From assembly GCA_040752815.1 (NCBI GenBank), contig JBFMGC010000019.1, forward strand, positions 1 through 46,923: a stretch of DNA of 46,923 bases, in the 5' to 3' direction. The notes under the pieces are model-generated. The model was not told the DNA's origin and made no database searches. It saw nothing but the letters and a program-made list of their open reading frames with translations. Both the position numbers and the translations under genes were made by a program. Source of the DNA: Candidatus Zixiibacteriota bacterium. Lineage in GTDB: Bacteria > Zixibacteria > MSB-5A5 > GN15 > FEB-12. Shown piece by piece: positions 8,216-16,497 of the stretch (positions are counted from its first letter, which is position 1; every line of letters begins with the position of its first letter).

Positions 8216-8230
8216 TCTGTATCCCTCGCC

Positions 8231-8749
8231 TCATTTCGCGCCTCGCCGCTTGTCCACCGCCGCCTTGAACATGCCGAAGCCGACCTCGTCGAAAATGCAG
8301 AACTGCACCCGGCGAACATGCTTCGCCAGGTCTCCCCAGGTTCGGACCGCGTCGGCCATGATGTTCGCGCAGGCAGTCACCGGAAAACCTCCGACCCCTG
8401 TCCCGAAAGCAGGAAACGCCACCGATTCCACCCCCAGCTTGTCGGCGATATTGAGACAGGCAATTGTGGTCTGGCGGATCAGCCGGTCGGTAGTGCGCAG
8501 GTCCTGGCCCATCACCGCGCCGTGAATGACATACTTGAATGGCAACCGGCCCGCGCCGGTGAAGACGGCCTCACCCGGTATGACCGGGCCCTTGGCCATC
8601 GCTTCCTGCTCGATTACCTCGCCCCCGTTTTTCTTTATCGCCCCGGCCACTCCTGAACCCATCCACAGGTGATTGTTGGCGGCGTTGACAATTGCCTCGG
8701 TATTAGTCGCGGTGATGTCGCCCAGCACAACTTCGATCCGAACTGCCAT
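8231..8749 (-). CDS. Macro-domain protein (ADP-ribose binding/hydrolase)
   Basis: A stand-alone 172-residue macro domain. The signature motifs are complete: LGDITATNTEAIVNAANNHL near the start, GSGVAGAIKKNGG (the glycine-rich loop) and VAFPAFGTGVGGFP. Macro domains bind ADP-ribose and many remove O-acetyl- or protein-linked ADP-ribose. It is the last gene of a tightly packed five-gene minus-strand operon (dprA-like, yigZ, pfkB-like, PAP2, macro), 12 bp after the PAP2 gene. No partner ADP-ribosyltransferase or toxin is visible nearby, so a housekeeping role is more likely than toxin-antitoxin. Confidence 0.93.
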   Translation of the reverse strand: MAVRIEVVLGDITATNTEAIVNAANNHLWMGSGVAGAIKKNGGEVIEQEAMAKGPVIPGEAVFTGAGRLPFKYVIHGAVMGQDLRTTDRLIRQTTIACLNIADKLGVESVAFPAFGTGVGGFPVTACANIMADAVRTWGDLAKHVRRVQFCIFDEVGFGMFKAAVDKRRGAK

Positions 8750-8761
8750 GGCTGCGGTCCC

Positions 8762-9316
8762 TCAAACCATTCCTGGCTTCTTGCCAAGGTAACGGCGGGC
8801 TGCGAGTGCCACGACAAATCCCACCCCCAAACCGAGTACAGCCCCCACTAAAATGTCGAACGGGTAGTGTACACCCACAAAGACCCTGCTTAGCGCTATC
8901 AGCGCTGCGAACATCAGCAACGCCCACTTGAGGCGCGGGTACACCAAGCCGAAAAGCGCAGCCTGTCCGAATGAGTTGGCCGCGTGCGATGACGGCATCG
9001 ATTTGCCGCCCCCACAGGCAACCAGCAGGTTGATGTTGTCCAGCACCTGACAGGGGCGGAGACGACCAATCGCCGGCTTGAGCAGCCCGGCCGAGAGCTG
9101 ATCGGTCAGGGCGACCGCTACGATGGAGAAGAGCACGAGCCATCGCATGCGAGTGTTGCCGAAGATCAGGAGCAGTACTACAGCGACTGCATATAGAATT
9201 CGGAGCAGCCAGTCAGACGTAATAATCGGCATGACAAAGTCAGTCACCGGGTTGGCAAGAGTGATGTTGAAAAACAGGAAGAGGCGGGTATCGAGTTGTG
9301 CCAGTGTTTCAAGCAT
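8762..9316 (-). CDS. PAP2-family membrane phosphatase
   Basis: A 184-residue integral membrane protein with all three PAP2 phosphatase motifs: KPAIGRLRP, SMPSSHAAN and SRVFVGVHYPFD, giving the two catalytic His. About five transmembrane helices separate them. Members dephosphorylate lipid phosphates such as undecaprenyl pyrophosphate, phosphatidic acid or phosphatidylglycerol phosphate; the substrate cannot be chosen here. The ATG at 9316 (MLETLAQLD) is taken as start because the upstream open frame lies inside the PfkB-type gene; it overlaps that gene's end by 8 bp, indicating coupling. Confidence 0.9.
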   Translation of the reverse strand: MLETLAQLDTRLFLFFNITLANPVTDFVMPIITSDWLLRILYAVAVVLLLIFGNTRMRWLVLFSIVAVALTDQLSAGLLKPAIGRLRPCQVLDNINLLVACGGGKSMPSSHAANSFGQAALFGLVYPRLKWALLMFAALIALSRVFVGVHYPFDILVGAVLGLGVGFVVALAARRYLGKKPGMV

Positions 9317-10247
9317 AGATCCTCGGCTTCTTACGCAGAAACGCCTGGATTTCGCGCCAGGTCGGCGCGCCCGCGCGCGCTCCCGGCCTGGTGCACTTAA
9401 GCGCGGCGATAACCGCTCCAATGTGCATTCGCGCAGCCAGATCGTACCCGTGCAACAGGCCATAGAGATACCCGGTGTGGTAGGCGTCGCCGGCGCCGGT
9501 CGTATCGACATTGCGAACTCGATAAGCGGGTTGGGTCACTACGACACCATCTTCACAGCCAATTGACCCCCTGGTGCCCTCGGTGACAACTATCGTGCCG
9601 GAACAGCGCTTCCTCAGGCGCTCGATCGCCTGACGAGCGGTGCTTGCGCGAGTGAACGGCAAAGCGAACGAATCCGCCACCACCAGGTGGTCCACCAGCG
9701 GCAGGATTGGTGAGACATCGTTCCGCATTGAGCCGATATCAAAGCAGATCGGCACGTCCTTCTGCCTACCCCAGCGCGCTAGTTTTATGCACGCCTCCAG
9801 ATCACGCCCGTCAAGATGGATCAGACGCGGCACGGGCAGACGCGATGTTACTACGTCGCGAGGCGTCACCCTCAGTGTGCGGTGCAGTACGATAGTCCGT
9901 CGGCCGGTCCCCTTCTCGACAAATCCCCCCGCCATCAGAGACGATCCCTGTTTCCAGACGACAAAACGGTTGTCGACTCCTTCGCGCGTGATTTCGTCAA
10001 CCCCCAGCCATCCCGGCACGTCGTCGGCGACCGCCGTGATGAGCGCGGTCGTGTGCCCCAGCCGCTGGAGTCCCACCAGGGCGTTGGGGACCGGTCCGCC
10101 TCCCTGGATAGTCAGCGCCGAGGCGTCGCGCTTACCTCCGGGCGGAGGGTAGTCCGGTATCTCGAACAGGAAATCGAGCGGCATGATCCCCAGGCCGAGA
10201 CAATCGATCGGTCGCGCCCGGCGATGTCTATGCGTCGATTTCTTCAA
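9309..10247 (-). CDS. PfkB/ribokinase-family sugar or nucleoside kinase
   Basis: A 312-residue PfkB kinase. The N-terminal strand CLGLGIMPLDFLFE, the substrate motif GGGPVPNALVGLQRLG and the catalytic motif DTTGAGDAYHTGYLYG are clear; the Asp of GAGD is the catalytic base. It should phosphorylate a sugar, sugar phosphate or nucleoside with ATP. No ATG precedes the first strand, so the TTG at 10247, inside the yigZ 3' end (20 bp overlap), is the likely start. The macro-domain gene in the same operon makes a ribose or ADP-ribose link conceivable, but that is speculation. Confidence 0.88.
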   Translation of the reverse strand: MKKSTHRHRRARPIDCLGLGIMPLDFLFEIPDYPPPGGKRDASALTIQGGGPVPNALVGLQRLGHTTALITAVADDVPGWLGVDEITREGVDNRFVVWKQGSSLMAGGFVEKGTGRRTIVLHRTLRVTPRDVVTSRLPVPRLIHLDGRDLEACIKLARWGRQKDVPICFDIGSMRNDVSPILPLVDHLVVADSFALPFTRASTARQAIERLRKRCSGTIVVTEGTRGSIGCEDGVVVTQPAYRVRNVDTTGAGDAYHTGYLYGLLHGYDLAARMHIGAVIAALKCTRPGARAGAPTWREIQAFLRKKPRIYA

Positions 10248-10854
10248 GCAGGCCCTTTCCCGATGTCAACTCCGCCAGGCTTTCGGCCAATTCTGCGGCG
10301 CCACTCCTGCGAACATCGATGACCAAAGTTACGCGATCCGAGAACCTGGCGTCAACCGTATATGCTCCCAGGCGACGGAGTTCGCGTTGCCATGAATCAT
10401 AAAACGAGAATTCGATTTCACAGCGAAATCTACAGGTCATGTAGTTAATTCGCGTCCCCGACCTGTCCAGAACCGCCCGGGCGGCATCCGAATAGGCGCG
10501 TGCCAGTCCGCCGGTGCCTAATCTCGTGCCTCCGAAATACCGCGTTACGACAACGAGCACGTTGGTCAGACTGCGCCCGATTATCAGATCGTAAATCGGT
10601 TTGCCGGCGGTGCCGCTCGGTTCGCCGTCGTCGGAATACTTGAACTGAGATGCGACCGGCGCACCGAGCACGTACGCATAGCAGTGATGAGTCGCCTGGA
10701 ATTCGCGCTTGCGAACCGACTCGAGTCTTGTCAGAGTCTCTTCCTCTGACACGACCTGAAATGCCTCCGCGATGAATCGCGAGCCTTTTACCTTGATCTC
10801 AGCGCGATCGGCATGATCAATGGTTGTATATTCGTCGACCACCAACATCCCCAT
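10228..10854 (-). CDS. yigZ: YigZ/IMPACT family protein
   Basis: A 208-residue protein with the UPF0029/IMPACT N-terminal domain: GSRFIAEAF, THHCYAYVLG, the very conserved SDDGEPSGTAGKPI, and VTRYFGGTRLGTGGLARAY. The C-terminal ~65 residues form the DUF1949-type domain. YigZ proteins are thought to bind ribosomes or nucleic acid; no reaction is firmly assigned. Start ATG 10854 shares its base with the last base of the dprA-like gene, and its 3' end overlaps the kinase gene by 20 bp, so the group is translated together. Confidence 0.95.
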   Translation of the reverse strand: MGMLVVDEYTTIDHADRAEIKVKGSRFIAEAFQVVSEEETLTRLESVRKREFQATHHCYAYVLGAPVASQFKYSDDGEPSGTAGKPIYDLIIGRSLTNVLVVVTRYFGGTRLGTGGLARAYSDAARAVLDRSGTRINYMTCRFRCEIEFSFYDSWQRELRRLGAYTVDARFSDRVTLVIDVRRSGAAELAESLAELTSGKGLLEEIDA

Positions 10855-11759
10855 CAGACGAGTGATTTCACGACATCATCGATTTTGTCGAAACCAGTGA
10901 TCGGGATAACCCCGAACTCGTGAGCCTGCCTAAGCCCGGGCGCATCGGAAAGGGCGCCGTAACGAGGATCGATCAACAGGAAGACCAGTTTGCCGATATC
11001 GCGGCAGGCGCGAAGCAGATCGAGCGTTCGTGTTGAATCGCCATAGAACTCGGTAACCACCACCGCCTGAACCAGGCCGACAATCAGGCGGTTGGATTCG
11101 GTCATAGTTTTTGTCCCGGCCGTGACGTTGGGGGCATACTCGGATATTACTCCACCCGTCTGCAAGATGTCGATGGCTACCGGAATGCCCTCGCCCTGGC
11201 CGATCTGATCGAGCCCGCAGTCGATAACAGCAAACGACCGCCCACCGGCGCTGCGCGCCGCCAGATGAACCGCCGTATCGACCCCACCCAGCAGCGAACT
11301 TACTATCTGGATTTCATACCTGACCAGTTCCTTGACCAATCGGGAAGTCAACTCCAAGCCCTCGGAACTGGCCTGCCGAGTTCCAGCCACCGCGATTGTA
11401 CGCTTATCCGGGTCGATTGAATGGCCCCGCAGGTACAACAGCGACGGCGGATCGTGCAGCTCGAATAAAAGGCGTCCATAGGCCTCGTCGAACCGGGTCA
11501 CCAGACGGATATCCCGGTCCCGGAGCGAGCGCACCATCGCCTCGGCGTGAGACAGTTGCTCCGATGCATGTTCGAGCTGCTCGGCCTGTCGCCGGCCAAG
11601 CCCTTCGATTTCGAGCAGCTGGCCCAGATCGGCGCTGAATACCGCGTCGAGAGTCCGAAACCGCCGCAGGAGGGCCTCGAACAGCCTCGGGGTCACTCCA
11701 CAGAAATGCGCCAGCGCCAGTACCCGCGTAGTGGTGGAATAGGCCGACAAATCGATCAT
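10854..11759 (-). CDS. dprA: DprA/Smf-like DNA-processing protein, diverged
   Basis: A 301-residue protein with the DprA order: an N-terminal helix-hairpin region (EIEGLGRRQAEQL) and then a Rossmann-like domain. Canonical DprA motifs are altered: the usual GSR/P-S-Y-G is AGTRQASSEG, SGGARGID-AH is SSLLGGVDTAVHLAA, and the RNR-I-aGLS block is TESNRLIVGLVQAVVVTEF. DprA loads RecA on incoming single-stranded DNA during transformation. The changes in the phosphate-binding loop suggest a variant function or a paralogue. No C-terminal winged-helix (DML1-like) domain is present. It heads the five-gene operon. Confidence 0.78.
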   Translation of the reverse strand: MIDLSAYSTTTRVLALAHFCGVTPRLFEALLRRFRTLDAVFSADLGQLLEIEGLGRRQAEQLEHASEQLSHAEAMVRSLRDRDIRLVTRFDEAYGRLLFELHDPPSLLYLRGHSIDPDKRTIAVAGTRQASSEGLELTSRLVKELVRYEIQIVSSLLGGVDTAVHLAARSAGGRSFAVIDCGLDQIGQGEGIPVAIDILQTGGVISEYAPNVTAGTKTMTESNRLIVGLVQAVVVTEFYGDSTRTLDLLRACRDIGKLVFLLIDPRYGALSDAPGLRQAHEFGVIPITGFDKIDDVVKSLV

Positions 11760-11839
11760 GGTTCAATTTACTCGGTCGCCGGGGCCTGTCAACACGAACC
11801 GAACCCCGGGCGGAAACCGCAACTTGAGTGGGCGGTATA

Positions 11840-11868
11840 TTGAACAGAGCTGACTATTTTGCTATTAT
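11840..11868 (+). promoter_or_regulatory. Sigma70-type promoter of the TPR lipoprotein
   Basis: TTGAAC (11840-11845), a 17-bp spacer, and TATTAT (11863-11868; 5/6). The expected start near 11875 lies upstream of ATG 11885 but downstream of ATG 11828, which argues against the longer reading frame. Confidence 0.7.
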
Positions 11869-11884
11869 TCACACCGCGTGGTGT

Positions 11885-12736
11885 ATGCGTATGACAAAAC
11901 GGTTCCTGGCAGCATTTTTTCTAGCGACGGCGCTCGGGTTGACCGGTTGCGGCGAGTCTGAGTCTCTCGAGAACCTCCGTGCCGCCGGCAAGCGGGCGCT
12001 GGAAAAGAGAGAGTACTTCAAAGCGAGGGAGTACTTTCTCCGCGCTTTGAAGATTGACGGCAGGGACAAAGAATCGCTGATCGGCGTGGCCCGCGCCTAC
12101 CGCTCCGATTACCGCCTCGATTCGGCAATCTACTATTTCAAGCGGGCCGATTTGACTTACCCTGATGACCGCGCCCTCAACGAGCAGATTCGCGAGGTGG
12201 CGGTTGCGCTCGGTGATTGGCAGAACGCTATTAACGCCATCGAGACCATGATCCGCCTGGGTGACAAACAGGAGGACTGGAACGAGCAACTTGCCGACCT
12301 GTGGATGAAGAACAATCAACCGGGGCGGGCCTTTTTCCACGCTCGTCGAGCAATCCAGTACGGCACCGAGAATCAGGCGATTTACCTTCAGGCGGCTACC
12401 TGGGCCGCCCGGTACGACTCGCTCAGGGCGGCGTTCGAGATTCTCGATTCCGCCATCTCAAAATTCGGCCCGCTCGACCCGTTCGTGGTCAACAAGGCCC
12501 TGCTATTGTCTTACTCAGGCCAGCACCGACCGGCCGAGGCGCTCATGCGGCCGATAGCCGAGCGCGCCGACCCGCCCAACCCAGCCATGCGACTGAATCT
12601 GGCCAATATCCTGGCGGCCCAGCCCGAGCGCACCAAGAAACAGGAAGCCCTGGATATTTACCACGAGATCCGTGACGCCCTCTACCGCCAGTATCCGGTG
12701 GATTCACTAATTCAGACCGTCAGCAATCAGCTATAA
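11885..12736 (+). CDS. TPR-repeat lipoprotein
   Basis: A 283-residue exported protein: MRMTKRFLAAFFLATALGL followed by the lipobox LTGC, then tetratricopeptide-like helices (AGKRALEKREYFKAREYFLRAL, SAIYYFKRADLTYPDD, GDWQNAINAIETMIRLGD, GRAFFHARRAIQYG). TPR lipoproteins usually act as scaffolds for cell-envelope protein complexes; the partner is unknown. ATG 11885 or 11891 is the start, since a promoter lies at 11840-11868 and the longer frame from 11828 would put extra residues ahead of the signal peptide. No overlap with neighbours; it is followed by hairpins. Confidence 0.85.
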   Translation: MRMTKRFLAAFFLATALGLTGCGESESLENLRAAGKRALEKREYFKAREYFLRALKIDGRDKESLIGVARAYRSDYRLDSAIYYFKRADLTYPDDRALNEQIREVAVALGDWQNAINAIETMIRLGDKQEDWNEQLADLWMKNNQPGRAFFHARRAIQYGTENQAIYLQAATWAARYDSLRAAFEILDSAISKFGPLDPFVVNKALLLSYSGQHRPAEALMRPIAERADPPNPAMRLNLANILAAQPERTKKQEALDIYHEIRDALYRQYPVDSLIQTVSNQL

Positions 12737-12745
12737 AAAAATGAT

Positions 12746-12775
12746 CCGGGAGGGGCTCCGCCAAGCCCCGCCCGG
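12746..12775. repeat. GC-rich hairpin after the TPR gene
   Basis: CCGGG and CCCGG form the outer arms and GGGGCT/AGCCCC the inner arms around CCGCCA. On the minus strand it is followed within 4 bases by seven T, so it could also stop minus-strand transcription; on the plus strand there is no T run. Confidence 0.6.
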
Positions 12776-12880
12776 TACGCGACTGTCCACAAGGACAGAG
12801 ACAGGAGGGATACGAACTGTTCCCACTTTTTCTAACACCGCTACCTGTAATAAGGTTTCCCATCCAGGCGCCAAGTTCCA

Positions 12881-12913
12881 AAAGAAAAAGCCGGTCCCGC
12901 AAACCGGACCGAC
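12881..12913 (-). terminator. Rho-independent terminator of the 12942-14108 gene
   Basis: Read on the minus strand: GTCGGTCC (12913-12906), an 8-nt loop, GGACCGGC (12897-12890) with one U-G pair, then TTTTTCTTT (12889-12881). It lies 28 bp after the stop codon of the lipoprotein gene. Confidence 0.82.
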
Positions 12914-12941
12914 TTTCTCTATAATGTGCAGGGACTTAAGT

Positions 12942-14108
12942 TTAGTCTCCTAACCCCGGCCGGGCACCGAAACCATCTTCCATCATGCCTCTGTCATCGT
13001 CCATCCCCATGATCCTGGGGCAATCCAGCTTCCAGCGACCCTGGAACCAGCCGCCCTGGTAATCCGGCGCGGAGCCGAAATGTCCGCCCAGGACACCGAT
13101 TGGGTTTGCGTTGGCGTCGAAAATCCTGCCCATAAACCAGCCGCCCGCACGGCGTTGCTCAATCTCCTCGGGAGTAGCCCAAAAGCCGTGGCCCCAGACC
13201 CCGCGAAGCAACCCCTCGAATCGGCCGTCGCGATCAATCCACTTGCCAAAGAAGACCTTCGCCCCCTGATCGTCCTGGCCGAAACGCCCCTCAAGATAGC
13301 CGGTCACCCGGCCCAGTGCGGACATCCACATTCCACGGAACACGCCGTTGCCGGCCTCGTCGTAGCCCCACCGCCCGGCCAGCATGCCGCGCGGGCATAC
13401 CTGGCGCAGCATCTGAATCGAATGAAACGCTACTTTGTTGCCGTCATCCAGGGAGACGATCTCCTGGAGCGCCGCAAGTTCGGGCAAAGTGAAGGTCCGC
13501 GTATACGGCCCGGTGGCGAAGGTCAAAGTCACCGGTTCAGCAAAGATCGTGTCTACCACAAGAGTGGAATCACCCATTCCATCGGGCACCCAGCTACTGT
13601 CAATCTCAGGTCGTACCGGCGGCACAAATATGTCGACCGCAATACCGTCGTTGTGGACAGTCGTAAACGAGACCCACTCAAGCAATTTGCGATCGGTTCG
13701 CGGCAGATAGGTATCCTGATTCAGCTCGAACCTGATTAGCCTTCTGAGGACAATCGCGCCGCGGGAAATAGTGAGCGAGCCGGTCCAATCGGTTGCAACA
13801 GTCACAGTGGAATCGTACGGTATCCTGCCCCATACTGCGCGGAAATGGAAAATGCCGGCGTCAACATCGTTGACAACTTCCTGCACTGACGGGACAGCCA
13901 GGATCGGATCATCGATCTCCTCTTCCTCGGCCTCAGCCGCGGTCAGCGACGCGTCACCGAACGCCGGGGATTCATCGGTCGCCGTGTAGCCGCCGAACTC
14001 GTCCGCAACCGCCTGGTTGTTGTCGTTCTGGACCGGGTTGTCGGAGCAGCCCGCAGCCCAGACCGCAAGCGCGGCTGCCATCAGCGATAAGACCAGTTTT
14101 TTGTACAT
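12942..14108 (-). CDS. Secreted lipoprotein with C-terminal glycine/tryptophan repeats
   Basis: A 388-residue protein with a signal peptide and lipobox (LAVWAAGC, Cys at residue 21). An acidic linker (EAEEEEIDDP) follows, then a beta-rich middle region, and from about residue 245 a set of repeats of the type GRWGYDEAGNGVFRGMW, GYLEGRFGQDDQG, GLLRGVWGHG, GGWFMGRIFDANANPIG. The G-x-W/F-G rhythm suggests a beta-hairpin repeat fold exposed on the outer membrane. I do not recognise a named family. GAAAGGAGAA lies upstream of the ATG. Single-gene unit with its own terminator. Confidence 0.82.
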   Translation of the reverse strand: MYKKLVLSLMAAALAVWAAGCSDNPVQNDNNQAVADEFGGYTATDESPAFGDASLTAAEAEEEEIDDPILAVPSVQEVVNDVDAGIFHFRAVWGRIPYDSTVTVATDWTGSLTISRGAIVLRRLIRFELNQDTYLPRTDRKLLEWVSFTTVHNDGIAVDIFVPPVRPEIDSSWVPDGMGDSTLVVDTIFAEPVTLTFATGPYTRTFTLPELAALQEIVSLDDGNKVAFHSIQMLRQVCPRGMLAGRWGYDEAGNGVFRGMWMSALGRVTGYLEGRFGQDDQGAKVFFGKWIDRDGRFEGLLRGVWGHGFWATPEEIEQRRAGGWFMGRIFDANANPIGVLGGHFGSAPDYQGGWFQGRWKLDCPRIMGMDDDRGMMEDGFGARPGLGD

Positions 14109-14444
14109 CGTATCTGTTCTCCTTTCGACAGGGTCTTGTACCTCGATTTCGCTGGCCGTGGTTCATCAAGGCGCGTGCCGCGACTCGTCCACCATCTTAA
14201 TTCATTGCAGGTTAATCAGTTAGAAAACGGAGCGTTGAGGATGGCCACGCGTGGAACCTGTACCATCCGGTACAGCGTGTTCCGATAATGTTCTGCTGAG
14301 TCCAGATGTAAGTTGAAAGGCAATCGCTAGAGTCTCGCTGGGGTAGTGCCGTGTAGTCGTCTACGCTGCGCACTGGATCACAGTGGACGAGAACGTCTAC
14401 CACGCACGAAGTGTCGGGACCACCCGCCACGGGCGGGTCCCGAC
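14109..14444. other. Intergenic region with two hairpins (no gene seen)
   Basis: This lies between murQ and the lipoprotein gene, both on the minus strand. It holds a branched hairpin at 14253-14283 (GGAAC/GTTCC outer arms, CTGTACC/GGTACAG inner stem, ATCC loop) and a palindrome at 14415-14443 built on GTCGGGA...TCCCGAC with an inner CCCGCC/GGCGGG stem. The second is related to the 4020-4071 element and may end murQ transcription. I could not place a convincing promoter. Confidence 0.55.
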
Positions 14445-15362
14445 CTACACTCTATCAAGTCTCGTCAAGAATCCCCCCACCTGCTGCAATCGGCGCTCCG
14501 CTTCGTCACGGTCGCAGCGAAGCCAGTGCATCGCAATCGCCAGCTTGACCGAGCCGCCGGATCGACGCAGCAGTTCTTCGGCGTCGGCCAGAGTAATCGA
14601 CGACAGTTCCATCAGTATCTTTCGTGAACGGGCAGCCAGCTTTTCGGAGCGGGCCTGAAGGTCGATCATCAGGTTGCCGTAGGTCTTGCCGAGCAAAACC
14701 ATCGCAGTGGTCGAGATGATATTCAGCGCCATCTTCTGCGCCGTGCCCGATTTCATGCGGGTTGATCCGGTGACAGCCTCCGGGCCGACCGGCAATTCAA
14801 TCAAAACGTCCGGTTTGACCTCGAGATCGGCGGCGCGATTACAGATGATAAACGCGGTCTTGCACCCGACTGAACGGGCATACTCGAGCGCCGCGAGTGT
14901 GTACGGTGTCCTCCGCGACGCCGCAATCCCGATCACAAAGTCGTGCTGAGTGAGCTTCTGCTTCTGGAGGTCTCCTGATGCCGCATCACGGTTATCCTCG
15001 ACTCCCTCTTTAGACAGCACCAGTGTCTCATACCCGCCGGATATGACCCCGATTATCTGATTCGGATCAGTGCCAAAAGTCGGCGGGCACTCGGCGGCAT
15101 CGAGCACGCCGAGCCGACCGGACGTACCGGCACCGACATAGAACACTCGGCCACCGCTGCGCAGCGTCTGCGCGTACATCTCCGCAGCTTTCGCCAGTGA
15201 ATCCAGCGCGCTCTCGACCACCGCGGCGACTTTCTTATCCTCGGCGTTGATCTTCCGGGCGATCTCGAACGGCGAGAGGCGATCAATATCAATCGTGTCC
15301 GGGTTGACCTTCTCCGTGTCGAGCTGTTTGAGCTGCCGAATGAGCGCATCCATATCGGTCAT
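14445..15362 (-). CDS. murQ: N-acetylmuramic acid 6-phosphate etherase
   Basis: A 305-residue SIS-domain etherase of normal MurQ length. GGRVFYVGAGTSGRLGVLDAAECPPTFG carries the catalytic Glu equivalent to E. coli E83 (E91 here), and EGVEDNRDAA holds the second Glu (about E122). VTGSTRMKSGTAQK is the sugar-phosphate signature. It cleaves the lactyl ether of MurNAc-6-P to GlcNAc-6-P and D-lactate in peptidoglycan recycling. The start at 15362 (MTDMDALIRQL) is where homology begins; the open frame continues upstream to 15929 without family resemblance. No MurNAc transporter or anhydro-MurNAc kinase is in the window. Confidence 0.95.
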   Translation of the reverse strand: MTDMDALIRQLKQLDTEKVNPDTIDIDRLSPFEIARKINAEDKKVAAVVESALDSLAKAAEMYAQTLRSGGRVFYVGAGTSGRLGVLDAAECPPTFGTDPNQIIGVISGGYETLVLSKEGVEDNRDAASGDLQKQKLTQHDFVIGIAASRRTPYTLAALEYARSVGCKTAFIICNRAADLEVKPDVLIELPVGPEAVTGSTRMKSGTAQKMALNIISTTAMVLLGKTYGNLMIDLQARSEKLAARSRKILMELSSITLADAEELLRRSGGSVKLAIAMHWLRCDRDEAERRLQQVGGFLTRLDRV

Positions 15363-15504
15363 GTCGCGAACGTAGGGCGGTGCGACTGATCGGGCAACAA
15401 AAATGCGGTGGTGGTGGTCCACTCCGCCTAAGGCGGACGGTGGGTGGAGTTTATGAGATGCACTCGTATCGTCGCATCCTGCACGCCCTGCGGGCGGTCC
15501 GCCA

Positions 15505-15564
15505 CAGACGGATACTCGTCTGCCCCTTGTTCCGCTTTTGTCCGGGCAGACCAGGAGGTCTGCC
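15505..15564. repeat. Two GGCAGAC-type hairpins between murQ and a lipoprotein gene
   Basis: CAGACG-GATACT-CGTCTG at 15505-15522 and a perfect GGCAGACC-AGGA-GGTCTGCC at 15545-15564. They belong to the same family as the hairpins at 3963, 24229 and 24284. The second lies 17 bp past the stop of the 15581-16390 gene. Confidence 0.7.
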
Positions 15565-15580
15565 GCGCACGTTAGTCGCT

Positions 15581-16390
15581 TCACGGCGCGGTTACGACTC
15601 GGATCGTGTCCTTGAGCGTAACCGCAATCGTCCCGAACCTGCCGGTGATGTCGGTGCGGTCGATGTTGTCGGCGAGCTGAATCGGCAGCGGTACCGGCAG
15701 GAACTCTCCGGCCAGAGTGCTGTCGGGTGAGCCGCGGAAGGCGTAGACGTAAATGTTGTACAGCCCCGTATCGGGCAGATCGGTAACCGTGTCGATGAAT
15801 GCCTCGGGCGGAATGGTGCCGGCCGTGCCGGTGGTGGCCGCCAGGGCGCTGTATCCCGTGCCAGTGTACGCCCGATTCGCCTTTACCGCCGCCAGGATGT
15901 AACCCTGGGCGAACGATGACGCCGTCCATTCGAGCGACACCTGTCCCGCGCCCTGGAGCTGGTGGTTGGCCGGATCGATGTTGTCGGTAATCGAAAAGGT
16001 ATCGACAATCTGCGTCAGGACGCTGTCCACAAACCTGGTGTTATCGGCCAAGCGAAAGTACGTCTCGGTACCCGCATTTGCTGACGCCGGACTGACCAGA
16101 GCCAGGTAGGCCGAATCCACCCCATGATTAAACGTATTCAGGTAGTACGGAAAAAAGACCATTGTCGAGCCGGCGAACCGCAACGATGCGTTGGTGACAA
16201 TCGTATCGTTGCGCCGGAATTGTGCTGCCGCGAAAGCGTAGTTGGCGTTCATCTCCTGTATGAGAGCACCCTCTACGCGATAGTCGGCGACATTGTCGCG
16301 TCCGGTCGGCGAGCTGTTGCAGCCGACCAAAAACGTACCGCCGATCGCAATCACAGCCGTCAAGGCCATGAATAGACGAGAGTTAGGCAT
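15581..16390 (-). CDS. Secreted lipoprotein, unknown function
   Basis: A 269-residue protein with signal sequence MPNSRLFMALTAVIAIGGTF and a lipobox ending FLVGC (Cys at residue 24). The mature part is beta-rich and includes GQVSLEWTASSFAQGYILAAV, which resembles a fibronectin-type or surface-domain strand pattern, and a repeated use of 'TGxxGxIxxTVxD'. I do not recognise a family. GAAAGG is well spaced for the ATG at 16390 but too close to the upstream in-frame ATG at 16399. Hairpins of the intergenic family follow the stop. Confidence 0.78.
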   Translation of the reverse strand: MPNSRLFMALTAVIAIGGTFLVGCNSSPTGRDNVADYRVEGALIQEMNANYAFAAAQFRRNDTIVTNASLRFAGSTMVFFPYYLNTFNHGVDSAYLALVSPASANAGTETYFRLADNTRFVDSVLTQIVDTFSITDNIDPANHQLQGAGQVSLEWTASSFAQGYILAAVKANRAYTGTGYSALAATTGTAGTIPPEAFIDTVTDLPDTGLYNIYVYAFRGSPDSTLAGEFLPVPLPIQLADNIDRTDITGRFGTIAVTLKDTIRVVTAP

Positions 16391-16497
16391 GGTATCCATA
16401 CCTTTCTTATCGGCATGGCAAAGCCCCGAATTTAGAAGGCTGAGTATAGGCCGGCCGCGGATACGAAACCGATTCCGCCCGGCCCACAGGGCTGCCG

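Noticed and set aside
8231-11759. Macro-domain gene as antitoxin of an ADP-ribosylating toxin pair.
   Set aside because: No ADP-ribosyltransferase-like gene is adjacent; the neighbours are a phosphatase and a sugar kinase in a housekeeping-type operon.
15363-15929. Upstream extension of murQ to 15929.
   Set aside because: The extra 189 codons cover hairpin repeats and part of the next lipoprotein gene and have no MurQ resemblance.
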